Both the position numbers and the translations under genes were made by a program. From positions 12,340,735 to 12,404,734 of the forward strand of contig NC_086253.1 in NCBI RefSeq assembly GCF_021018805.1: a stretch of DNA of 64,000 nucleotides, read 5' to 3'. Of this stretch, positions 49,327 to 62,300 are shown in pieces (positions within the stretch are counted from its first letter, which is position 1; every line of letters starts with the position of its first letter). The notes below the pieces were generated by a model. That model made no database searches. It was not told the origin of the DNA and worked only from the letters and a program-made list of their open reading frames with translations. The DNA comes from Prinia subflava. Its lineage: Eukaryota; Chordata; Aves; Passeriformes; Cisticolidae.

Positions 49327-52300
49327 GGCCACTTTAAAGTCCTTCACAGACCAAAAAGCATCACAGAAGGTGTTCACATTTCTCTTTACAAATGTAAAGA
49401 TGGTGTTGACAGGATTTCCTCTTCTGAAGAAACAGAACTATAAATCTTTGTAAGTGTAAGATACACCATTGTTTCATAATTTTTTCCTAGGCTATTAGAA
49501 ACAAAATATTAGAGTCAACCTACATAATTAATGTAATTCCCATCACTTCATTTCCTGTTTTAGCTCTGTAGAGATCCATACTGTAAATCAACAAATAGTC
49601 CTGCTTTCTTTGGGTAGGAAAGGAATTTTTTTGTGCTCAGACAGAATTATTTTGTAGGAGTCATCCTCTTGGGGATGGGGATGCAGAAGCAGAGTTTACC
49701 AGGTTTTACCTAGTAAAGAATTAGAGACTCCACATAACCAACTACAGAACAGGTAAATTCAATGAGCTCTTCAGAGTCACACTGAGAACTCATAGCCAAA
49801 CCTGGTCTTAAATCCAGACCTCTGGGAGGCAAATAACTTCTGTACAAGATCTTCCTTATTCATCACCATGAACACCCAAATCTTGATTGAAAAGTAATCT
49901 AGGCAGGCCTATAATTGTAATTAGGGGTATTATTAGGAGTGTGTCTTGAGAACACCTTCCAGGTGATCAAATCAGACTGTGATCTCAACAGTGTTACTAA
50001 AAACCAAAAGTGTTAGAGAAAAAACATCATTTCAAGATGAAAAAGGATACCTGTTATGAACCAGTGAATTAACATTTTCTTCTAAATAAAATATAATGGA
50101 AGCATGCTCAGTTTGTCATGGTGAACAAAACAATTTATTAGTTTTCTTTCACCTCTAATTTTAAAAATCACTTATCTATTTTAGCAAGAGGGGTTTTTTG
50201 ACAAGGGCTCACAGTAATGATGATGGACATACCCTTTTCACTTACAGGGGTTTCTTTAAATTTACATATATAACATTTTTCACAGCATTAACTGTATTCA
50301 AAAATATTCTGAAAAGATAATTGAAGCAAGTCTAGATCTGTCTGTCATGTAAATATGTGGAGTGCAAATGTACACAGGATGATTACCAGTAACTTAAGTG
50401 TCTTTTGTCATAATAGCATTTAAACCTTATTTCATGGGTTCTGAGGTTATTTTTAAAAATCTGTTATCTAAGAGGACAAATCACTTCTTGTGAGTTGTTC
50501 AGCCATTTGACTAAGAATAACTCTTTACCCCCCAAAGTCCTGCAGCTGTTCTGGCATAAAACTTAAAGTCAAGATACTGTAAATATCAGGAATAATATTG
50601 CACTGATTTGATTTAAAGTGTATTTGTTTACTTTTTTCTGTTCTCTTAATTTCTAAAATATAGTTCTTAAAAGCTATAACAAGAACTAATTTAAGTAGCA
50701 GCTCAAAAAGGCAAAGAATTCAACTCTTTTTCATCCTTACTATGTTTGGTTTCATTTTGTAAAATTAAGTATGAAATGAAGCCTGAAGCACAAAGATTAA
50801 GTACAACTGTAACAAAAATGTCACCTTTCTCAGTATATCGTTTCCAGCTTCTCCTGATGCTGGTATTCATTTCCCACAGCAGTATATCTGTTTCTCTGCA
50901 CAGACATATGGGCCAGAGGTTGATTTCTCAGCTATGGAAAAACCCAGTAGTGTAGAATCTAAGTACATTCTTTTTGCAACTTGCCTTACTTACCTGCTTA
51001 TACCAATACCCACCACTCCTGCAATGAGATGGTCAGACAGCGTGCAAAGAAATCTCTTTTTCCAGAAAACTCAGCCTAGCACTAATTGTGGGTTTGCGGG
51101 AATAACTCTGTCACAAGAATTGACCTAATCAGAGCCTAAAGCAAAGAGCAAACATTCCTTTTGCCTACACAGCTCCCTGTCATCCAGCTGTCTTCTGCAA
51201 ACCCTTGCACAAGTCAGAAGCAATAACATGCCCTCCCAAAAGCAACTGCTATTTTGTATTGAAAAAAAGAATCAGGAAAATTTGGCTGTACTGATCCACA
51301 ATGTTAAACGTCACTACAAAATACAGTCAGATAAAAACAGAAAATGGAATCAGGAGGAAATCATGAAAAGTGCTGTATCAAGAGCCTGAGAAGAAGATTT
51401 GTTGAAATGGGAAAATCTCACAATTATATCAAAGTTATTGAATGCAAAAGTAAAGATGGTTCCTGAGCCAGCAATGCCATGAGGCCCTTTTGATGGCAAT
51501 CTTTGTATTAGGACATCAGTTATCATGTGCCCTTCTCAAGATGAAAATCATATGAGGAAAACAGAAGTTAAAATTCATTTTTTCCCTATTAGTCTGTTCG
51601 TGATTTTTCAGAATAGGCTCTGCTCTATGCCCACCTTTTGTCTCACTGGATGTGAGAAACAAGATTAAAACTTCAAGGATTCTGTCCTCAGCCACTTTAC
51701 ATTTGAGTACAAGAGTTGAGGCTTTGGACTAAACTATTCAAAAGCTCAATTGTGTTTTAAAAATTCAAACAATCTTAATATTTTAATATTCCCCCTCGGG
51801 TTATTGAGAAAAATCAGATTTAATACTCACCAACCATCTGATTTATATAAATATCTTATAAAGTTTAATACTGGTGCCTTTGCGCACTTAAGAGCCACAT
51901 GGGACGTGAGAACGGGGGAAAGTTGCAGGGAAAGTCAGTGGGAAAAGATCTGGTTTCTTAGTTATAAAGCAATAAAAAGCATGCATTTAAAATTACATAT
52001 TTTAATATTTCACATAACCTCTACTGGATGCTGTGGAGAATGAGGCTGTGGGTTCTGAGCTTTGCATGTGCTGTTTGATGGTAACAAGTCCAGGTGGGGG
52101 GCCCTCGCTGTGTGCTCAGGCACTGTGTGGTCAAACATGCCTGCTGAGGACAAATCATCCTTCTGAAACCAAACTCCATGACCTCTCCTGCTTTTTATGT
52201 TATTCATATCCCTCATGTGTGGGATTTGCTGACAAGAAAGGTAACTGGGCTGCTGCTAACACTGATGGCAGTGATGTCACTTGCTGTACAGCACTGGAAT

Positions 52301-53254
52301 GACACAATTCATTAGAATTCTTCACCTGACTCGGACATAATTCCTCCCTGCATAGAGGGCTGATATGAAATGAATGTGCTGCAGAAGTTCCAGTTAAATC
52401 TTCAAAGTAAACTGCAGGCTGGGGAACACAGGAGAGAAGCTGTGGGGATGGAGGCAAGAGGAACCAGAGAATGGGGCAAGGTAAAATGTGTCAGGTAGGC
52501 CTCAATGACAATTATCCTGTTTGCATCCTAGAGGGTGTGAACACTCCCTGTGCTCCCCTGGAGGTGGAGAGGAGAGCTGGGAGGTGCCCGAGGGGCTTTT
52601 GGCACTGGGATGGCCCTGTAATGGCCTGGGTGTGCAGAGGGAGGACACCACACACAAGGGACTGGGGAAGGAACTCAAACCCACACCCTCATCTGATGTC
52701 ATCTATTGCTGTATTACTTCACAGTGCTGTGGAATGTTCTTTTTTTTCCCCAGGATTGACTGGTTTATCTTATACTGTGAGAACTGAGAGGTGAAAACAG
52801 GGCCCTGTGCTGAAAGCTGCCATTGACCCAAGAGTGAAATGGCAAAGAGCTGCAAAATGCCAACAGCCACGAGCAGTGACAAGAGCCAAACCCCACAGTG
52901 GTTGTTCAACCCGTGCAAACCCTGGCTCTGTTCAGAACAACACTGCACTCTGATGTCACTTGGGAATCTAAGTGTATGTAAAGGCAAGAGGAACAGACTC
53001 TTACTGCAGAGCAAGCATCTCCCCAGGCAGCAGTGCAACAACAGGGTTACGCTGGAGCCATGGTGCAGGAATAACTGGTGATGCTTTCCCATGATGACAA
53101 AACCCAGCCTGATGCTCCCTCTGGAGCTCTCATGGTTGCAGATGCAAGGAGGCTCAAGAGAGAGAGGCCCTTGGAAAGGCAGAAGCAAGGGGCAGCCTCT
53201 GCACAGTGTCCTCCTCTCCTTCCACTCACCAAGGACAATGTCACCATAGAGGGA
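49327..53254. other. Unique non-coding stretch, no gene recognised
   Basis: No exon or repeat is recognised. From about 52.0 to 53.2 kb the GC content rises and several open frames of 60-160 codons overlap on both strands (the longest on the minus strand, 52703-53188). Open frames on both strands at once point to low stop-codon density and not to a gene. Confidence 0.5.
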
Positions 53255-53315
53255 GCATCACAGGATCACTAAAAGTTAAAAGAAACTTTAAAAGTTATTT
53301 AGTTCACTCTCCTTT
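53255..53315 (-). mobile_element. Possible short CR1 3'-end remnant
   Basis: The plus strand reads CATCACAGGATCACTAAAAG, then AAAGTTATTTAGTTCACTCTCC. This resembles the antisense CR1 3' end ('TCATAGAATCATAAGAGGTTGGAAAAGACCTTTAAAATCATTCAGTCCACTCCC'). Only about 60 bp align and it is diverged, so a chance match is possible. Confidence 0.4.
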
Positions 53316-56300
53316 CCCTCTCTCAAATTTAAATCAGCTCATGATAGATGCCTGTTTCTCTGTCCTTGAGGAATTTCTAGTTATGGACAGTGCACTTTTT
53401 CTTAGTAATTTTTGTCTTTGTTCAGTTTTTACCATTACATTTTTTTTTCTCCAATAGCCCACTAAACTAGGAAATTTAAGCTCATCATTTATTTTAGCAG
53501 ACAGAGAAGTACTTTTTCCCTTCCTCACTGAGGAACACTTGACACGTTTGAGGCTTCTAGGACATCTTCCAGAACCCATCTCCTCAATTCCAGATGGGAA
53601 AGGCAGGCAGATGGTAAATTACTTACACAGAAAGCTTATGTATTGGACTGTCACACCCAAGTCTGTTAATGTAACACAGATACAAGAGGATAATCCATCA
53701 GGTAGAAGCCCTCTACTAAGAACAGTGATTTTAATGGTGAAATTGAGCAAATAATAAAAATTAGAAGAATCCAATCATTTCATTGAACTCTGTGCTCCAA
53801 AACTGACCTTCATCTGATTTACAGAACTTCTTTTTTTGTTGTTGTCAGTGAAAGAGTGATATATGATTCATAACTTCAGACTAGCAGCTAAAGGGATTGG
53901 GAGTGGCAATGCCTAGTTCTGATGAACTACTGCTCCATGACCCATTTTGTATATGATAGTCTTGCTGGAGACAGATGTGAAAATGGAAGAGGTGTTTTGC
54001 ACATTGGCCAAGCCTTTTGTCCCATAAGAGTGTTTTATAAACATAAAATGTCCAGATGACTCCCAAATGAGGCAAAATACTGATTTTTTTTATAGCTTCT
54101 TTAAGTCTCAGATGTGTCTATGTCTCAACTGCACACTGAGACCTAAATTCACCCCTCTGACTGAATCATCAAGCTGAGATCCTTTTCAGGCATTATACAG
54201 AGTCTAGGACCCTCCAGAGAGCAGCAAGAAATCATTCACTAATTGTCCATTGGCTTAATTGAGGAATTAAAGGCAATTTTATTCCAAACTTTGTCACTTC
54301 AGCCAACCCAAAGCTCTAATTACATAGGCCTAAGAGAGGAATTTTAAGGAATATGATCTCCTACAGACACTGCTGAGGCCCCTAGCCTACATACAGTGAT
54401 ACCAACAACATTTTCCTGCATACCTTGCTCTGATTCCTAGCCATATACTGACTCCAGCTGCAACCAGTTACTCTTATATCTCTACTACATTGCATTTATG
54501 ATACAATAGATCAATCCAAGCTTTTTCTTCTACAGAAATGTTGGCATTTTGAGTACCATGAACAGAAAAACAATTCTGAAACCAAGGAAAACAGGAATCA
54601 TTTTATAGATAATTTCCCTCTTTCTAGACGGAAATATAGAGAAGAAACGAAGACATACAATTGTGTAAGCAAAGAAACAACTTTTATAGATTGTCAGCAG
54701 GTATAATTGGGCCTGAGAGTCCACCTTCAAAGCCTGTGACTTATTTATGAGCAGAAGACATGTAAAGGAATATGGAATTTCCCACAGCAAGGCCACCTCA
54801 GAAGTTCTCCATGTTGACAGTAACCCAAAAACTTTGCCACCTGGCAATCACTCCAGTGACCTGTGTAAAATAAGTAGATGGTCTCAGCTCAGTTTCCAGA
54901 TGTAAGGTGTGGAAATCTCCATTAAAATTAACAGTAATTGGCAGCTATGCCAGCAAAGCCTCAGATGTCCCCTGGGAGCTGGGCAGGAATGGGAAGAGCA
55001 GCTTCAGTGTACAGTCACTGATAAACAGCTTGCACCCAGCTGGCTGTGCCTAGCTAGTCTTACAGTACAGTAACCAGTAACAACTTATTTACAAATGCAA
55101 GATCTGAAGTATGAGTTTTTTGTTTCCTTTTAAAGCATTTATTTCTCAGCACCCTGAGTACCTGCACAGCGTTTTTACTGCAAACATCATTTTTGTGAAG
55201 AAATCCTCATTTTATGTATTTCTACCTCATGACGTGAGGAAAAAAAGATTAAATTCAAACATCTGTCCTAAATAAAATAAAATACAACACAGACTCACAA
55301 ATCTGACAGGGAATTTGGCTAGCAAAACCTTTATTAAGATAATGCAGGGCATGTTGTTTTTATAGCTGGGATGTGGCTGCTGAGGCAGCGGAGTTGGACC
55401 CTGCTTGGACAGCAGATGGTGTCCTACTGTAACACTAAGCTCCAGTGCTCAAAGAGGAATCTTAAACCAGCCTTTAAAATACTCTCCAATTTCCATTTAA
55501 TTACTTTAATTGGCTTTATAGGCTATGTAATAAAAATGATGGATCTGTTTAAGCACTAGGCTGAATTAAAGAGTTTAGTATGTCCAAACCAGTGATTTTG
55601 AAATATATGTCCCATTTCTATGAGTATTTTCCAATATTTAAATGAACTTAAAAAAAAATGTGATCATGCCACTTAGGTGCCTGAGCAGCCTTTTTCAAAG
55701 GTACCATAGGCAAATAGCTACTGAGAATCCCACTGAGAGTCAAGGGAATCAAATGCCTCCCAATTCTCTGTGCCTTTGAAAATGTTCTGCTTACAGTATA
55801 AGTTATCTGCATAAAATAATGAAAAAATCTGAACTTGCCATTGTTCTGGTAAAGGCAGTGCAAAGATGTATGAGCCTTCATGGGAAAGGACTATTTTTTT
55901 TCTTCTGTGCTGTATAACATCTTGTGCTGTATAGCAACTTGTTCAGAGGGAATCTGGTCCCTATTGCAGCTCTCAGATACCAACAACACAATTAAAACTC
56001 TACAGGAATTAAATTTCCTCCTAATAAATTGTATATTGTTGCTGTAATACTAAATCTAAAGGAATAATTTCATGCTTTCACTCTGCCACCAAAGATATTT
56101 TTCCTGGTATGATTTTTTTTTTCCCCAGTCTTTGGGATCTGCGGAAGTTCCCAGCACTTTGTGACTAATAAGGTGAACTGGGTGGTGAAGAAAAACCTGC
56201 TGTATTAAGAAATTCCAAGTCTGCTCAAGCCCCTCGGCTTCAGGAAAGTAGATAGGTAAAAATGGGGATCCTCCCAGGATCTCCACTTTGAGCAGCCCCT

Positions 56301-59300
56301 CCAAGTTCTGCACAGAACCTGAGTCATGACTGAGCCTGGTCTGAAAACCCATCTCCAGATTGTCCAAATCACAGCTGTGGTCACTGTGGGGTCTGATGCA
56401 TTGCAGCAGACCAGTGTGACTCAGCTCAGAGATATCTGGAGTTTGCAAGCCTAGATTGGATTTACTGTCTCTGGGAGGGCAGAATTTGTTTGGAACAGTT
56501 TTGTCATTCATACTGGGAAGTGATGAAATCTTTGCCTGCTGGAGCAGATAATCATCATCTTGTACAGGCAAACCCAGGCTGGGACAGTGGAGTTATAAAT
56601 GGTGTTATGTGTCCAGTCATCACTGAATCACTCTTTTTTATTATTTTTCACATAGAGAATGGTAAAATTCTACTGTCTTTTTGCTTCTTTCAGAAAAAAA
56701 ATATGATTCCTCTAGCCTAAATCTGTGAGAGTAGTCTCACTAATTTTGGTGAAAGCACATGAGAAAGCACTCTGGACCTGATCTCTTAGAGAAATAGGTG
56801 AGGAGTACCTGTATGAATGAGACACCTGGTTTTCAGAAAATACTTTTATTTTCTTCTTCATCCCAGATATGACAGAGGATGCAGGGGTCAATATTCTCCA
56901 AGAGCATTTACAGAACTTCTTCAAAAGCAATAAAATGATGAAACCCAAAATCTGCAAATTGTGGTGATTTGTAGTGCTTTGATTTATAGCCCTGTTGGGC
57001 TTGGAGTGAATGATTTCTACAGAGACCAGTCCCTCTAATCGGAATTTTACAAGAAACGGATGTGCTAAAAGAAACAGAAAGCTAACAGGGCTTCTGGTTA
57101 CATTTTCAGCCTGATTTATAGAGCTGTAAAACTCTCTGTATCAGGGAGCTGACACCAATTTCTAGAAAGCTGTGAACATTTGTTTCCATCTGATTTTCCT
57201 GGAGGGCTCCTAGGCCCACTTCATTCACAAACGACCCCAGTGAAATCCATGTCAGGTGTTGGAGAGTGTGGGACACTGGTGAAACAAGAGAGTTGGCAGC
57301 AGAGGAGAGCAAGTCTGTCCTGGAATGTCGATTTTGGGGGACAGAAGTGTACTTTTAGGCAATCAGGAAAGGAAAGGGAGCTGAGGTGGGAGCAGGCATT
57401 AGCAGGGTTGAAATGGCTAAGGGAGGTCTGATCTGGCACAGCAAGGGATGCTGTAGAACTGAGCAGTGCCTGGCTGGGGACAAGCAGGGGCGGGAGGCAG
57501 ATGGCCAGGCCTGGATTTGCAGCAGCCATGCCACTGCAGCAACAACTTGCACCCTGACAGATGCAAACGCCACCTGCATGTGCATTCAGACAGCAGGAGA
57601 GCGAGGTTGTGAGAAGAACTGGAGAGAAAATGCATTCTAGTGCCAGGGCTGCAGCCTTGGTTAGCACACACAACACAGCACAGGGACGTGGTAGGGTGGT
57701 CAGACAGGCAGGGAAGCGCCCGTGGGCTGTGAGCAGGGAGGGGTGGCAGGAAAAGTGCCATGGCTGCTCTGCTCTGCAAACCTCACCGGAGCTGGGCTGC
57801 AGGTGGGGACATGCACTAAGCAGGCCATGCCCATGGCCACTTACAACAGCAAAATTCCCAAGGAGAACCAAACCAACCCAGCACATACACCCAGCCAAGT
57901 ACAGTGTCCAAGAGGAAGAGACAGCGGTGAGAAACAAGACAGGGCATGGATCAGGACAAGGATCAGGAGAGGAGAGATGCGAGTGAGCTCACAGGTCATC
58001 AGTGGGTAGATCATCGAGAACTGTCCTCTGGAACTGGGCTGTGATTCACAGTAAAACAGTAAAACATCTGCCTGCCTCTGTGACGATGCTCAACTATTTG
58101 ACCCACTGCAGGGAAAAGTTCCACAGCTTGAATATTTCCAGTTCCACTCCTGATAGCTAGAAGTGTGTAGAAATGTTTGTCTTGCAATTTCACGCCTGAA
58201 AGGAAGATGGTGTAGAGGTTCAAACAAAATGATCAGAAGTCTCTTTTGAAAAAGTAAGCTGTTCCCTTCCAGAAAACTAATTACGTGTCAGTCACAGGTT
58301 TTTACAGGTGCTTGAATCCAAAGAGGGTTAGAGAAGATTTTAGTAAGAATGAAAATAGAAAATTACTTTAAACCAGCACTTTTAAGCCTAGTTGATCTTC
58401 AGATCCGAGGACCTGATCGTTCATTGTTCTAAGGCCCTCTGCATTCAAGGGCACTTAGCAGGATGCCCAGCTGGCAAATCTTTGAGGATCAAAGTTTAAG
58501 GTATTTGTGTGTAGGCTAACAGGCAACATAAAATGGCAGCTTCTGTTGACATAGCATTTAAGAAAATGTTCTTACCTTGTTACACAGTTTAAAGAAACAC
58601 TATCAAGTTGCTTTACTGTATAAAATTATTAAGTATTAAATACATTATTTTGTAAAATGATTTAGTAGTATGTTATTTTGGTTTTAGAGTGCCAAATTTA
58701 AAAAAAAAAACAAACAGATACTGATTAATAAACCAAGATGCATTTTGTTGCACTAAGTGCAGCTCCAGAGTTTATTACCACTTTCCAAGGATTTACTTCC
58801 TTTATCTAAAAAGAAATGTATAGGTGTCTTAAATGAATTATAAAGATCAATCTTACATGGAGAAGCCCTGATCCAGCAAACACATATGCTTAGGAGTGAT
58901 TTAACTGCATGAGTAACTTCATGTAATTCAGTGGGTGAGAGAGAAGCTGTGACCCGTGGAGCTTCTAGTGTGGGCAAAGTTATTCGTGGGCACAACTGTT
59001 TGCAGGACTGGAGCCAAGTATAACACTTATAGAAATTCCCATCTAGAAGAAAAAGCAAATGAATACATACTAAAAAGCAATTACATGCTATTGAATGTTT
59101 TAACAACTATATATTCTACAATAAGTGCATGAACACAATTATGGGTTCAAAGATACTCAGGACCCACCCATAATTGATGAATAATAAATGGAGAGGTGGA
59201 ATGAACTGGAAAAGTGAAAGGGAAACAGTGTAACTCTCTTCATGTCTGAGTATCTCTTTAATTTAAGTGTTTCATAGATGCAATATGTATACACAGGAAA

Positions 59301-62300
59301 TATGCCAACAAAAAAAAAAGGGGGTTGCTCTCAACTACCGTGTTTGGACACTGAATGAAGGTGTTGTCTAAAGAGAGAAATTATTTTGGTCTCTCAATAA
59401 GTTTTAGAGCACCTAAGGCAGATGCTTTACAGATGCTCAGTGTGGTCTCTAAGTGAAGAGCAGGCATCTCTAAAAATTAAGAAAGCCTTCTGCCTCACTC
59501 CAGACCCTGACACAGAAATTACCTATGCATTTTCTATCAGTAAATGCTAGCCAGAACATTAAAATAGAGCCAGGTTTCTCCTGTTCCTTGTTCTTCCTGA
59601 GAACCCCTTGGCTGTGCCCTGTGTGCTGCACAGGGACATGGCTCCCATGGGAGAAGGGGGGCTTCAGGCCCCAGAGGGGAGGAGGTCACTGCCCTGGGAG
59701 GTGGCCGTGCTGGCTTTGGACTCCTTGTGGAGGGGAACCCTGCCTGCTCTGAGCTAGGCTGCTGTGTTCTGTTCCAGCTGTAAATTTTTAAGAGAGTGAT
59801 GCTGACAGAGCTGTCTGATGTGGAATTCAGCACTTCCCTGCAATGGAGTGCAGGTTGAGTGTCTTCACACCCTCACCATGAGCTTCCTTGAGAGAGAGAG
59901 TCATGTAGCTGCTGAGTTGTTAGGAGGTGGTGTTATACCTTCAGGAAGCTGTGCATTCCAACCCAGCTGGAGCACCAACTGGTTCTAGATAGCAGAAAGT
60001 ATGCCAAATTGCTCTCCAAGATGTAGGCACCTGGAGCTTACCTGTGCTCCAGGACAAGCGGGATCCAAACGGCCATCAGCTCTCCCACAAAGCTGAAACC
60101 CTACAACTGGGAGAGACTGGATAATTTCCTTTTTGGCCTGTCCACCTTATTAAAATGTGTGTGAATACCTTCAGTCCCCCTGGGCCTGGCTGTGGAAGCA
60201 TTAAACACTCTGCAAGTTCTCCTTATGAATTGCCAGTAAAATAGATGGCTTGCAAATGTTTATGTTCCTGCACTTATTTTGCCCCTATGAAATAAATGCT
60301 GTTGCCAACCACAATACAATGCACCCAATATCTTCTGCAGTGTTCTTGCTGCTGTTCACTCTAAAATGCATCTTTTGGGGTGTGTTTCTATCTGCCCATC
60401 TCCCTGCCCTCAGCTGTACTTTGTCAGTTCCTACACGGAGGAGGTTGTGTTTACTATGTTTGTACACCAGATATCCACTTATGTTCTACTGCAGGCTAAC
60501 TGCCAATTTTTCCTTTGCATTGTTTTTTTCCATTCTTATTTCTCTGAGTTTGCTCTCCTCTCTGGCTGAGCTTGGCTGTCTTACATCCTGCACATCTCCT
60601 GAAAGTCCTTCCAGTCTGGATGCTGCCACAGTATGGTAGGAATACTATAAAAGGTGCAGTTATTTTGCCAGCCTTTCCTCCTGGTGCATGTTTGGGATGC
60701 ACACAGCTGATGACTAGGTCTTTTGCACAGATATATAATTTCTAAAGTGTACAAATTCTTCTTTTCTGTTTACACAGGAGGAAAAGAACACAAACAAGCT
60801 TTAATGAGCCCTTCTTTCTCATTGCAATTAGAATTTAAAATAAAAGATCCTCTTCATATCAACACAGAATTTTGTGGTGGGGCAAGTGCCACTGTTTCCT
60901 TGGTGTCATTGTCACCTTACAGAGTTCAATTCGCTATTACTTTCTAACCACTTCTCCCTTGTCACACCTGTTTTGCCAGTGCAACCATCAGCAAAGGTCA
61001 TAGCTCTAAATCTCATCAGGCAATTGATGCAGGCTCAAAAATGCCATGAAATGTTTTGTGACACATAGCCAAGGGGAATGAAGCTATGGGCAATGGAAGA
61101 AACGGGGGAATAGGGATAATGAGGAACAGATAAGCTAGTGCTACCTCTAAAAACCTCAAAATGTGAAGCCACATCTTCGGGCACAATACAACCACTTCAC
61201 AGGTAATCAGGTCCTTGTTACAGGCCTGAACGTGCACATACCTGAATAATCAGTGGTGCTGCTGCCACTGAGTTTATAATCAGGCTCAACACTCAGGCAG
61301 GATGCAGGAAGTTTCATCTGAAGGGAGCAGCCAGTAAAAGTAAGGGTTAATTACACTTGCAACAGAAAAAAGCCTTCTACTGGATCATCCAAAGTAATGC
61401 CCCTTCTGGGTTTTTCCCTCTTTACGCAAGAATTGCTTTACTGTTCTTTGAATGTGGTCTAACTTTGCTTATCAGTACCCAAAAAGCAAGCCCCTGCAGG
61501 GTCCCCGCTGACAAATGCTGCAAGGCAGTCATGCCCTTTCCTCTGCTCTGAATGCAGTAATCAGAGAGATGCAATTTTCCAGTAGTGCTTGACAGCTTAC
61601 ATCAAAGGCACAGAAACTGTTTCTGGACATTGAAAAGATAAAATTCTAATACTAACTGATGCCTCCTTCAGTTTTTATTGCAGTTCAATGTAAACAGATG
61701 CTGCTGGTTTTGAAAGCATATGTTGAGATCTGTCAAAGTCTATGTATGGCAGCAGTGATATCTGCCGTAGTAAGGGCTGATATTTGCCATCATGTGTGTA
61801 TTCTCGATTCAGTCATCTCCGTGGCACTAGCTGTATGTGTGTGCTTACACGTCCACAGACGTCTGTCTTTACATGTGCACTGTCTTTACATGTGCATGCA
61901 TACAAACGCATATGCATTAAATGGAAACCGTAACCCAGTCTCAACCAGGGCTATAAATTAATCGTAATACATACACACACTTGCAAACATTGGGCTATAT
62001 TTAACTTTCACATAAGCAGTGGAGAACTATTATCTTCTGAGGAGCTCTGCAGTGTATGAGTCAGCCCCAAAGCCTCTTAGTTAGCCCGTGGAAAGACGCC
62101 ACTGACTTTATTGGGCTTTGGATCCGTCTGAAACCAATGGTTAATTGTCTCGTATAATATAACTTTCCCTTCCAGCAAACTTAAGATAAACTTAGATTCT
62201 AATTCCAACAACTCTGTAATTTTTTCCAAACAAATTCCTTGTGGAATGGAAATGCCCATTCTTGTTCTGGGCATTTTTCAATGCTTTCGTGTTTCTTTGT

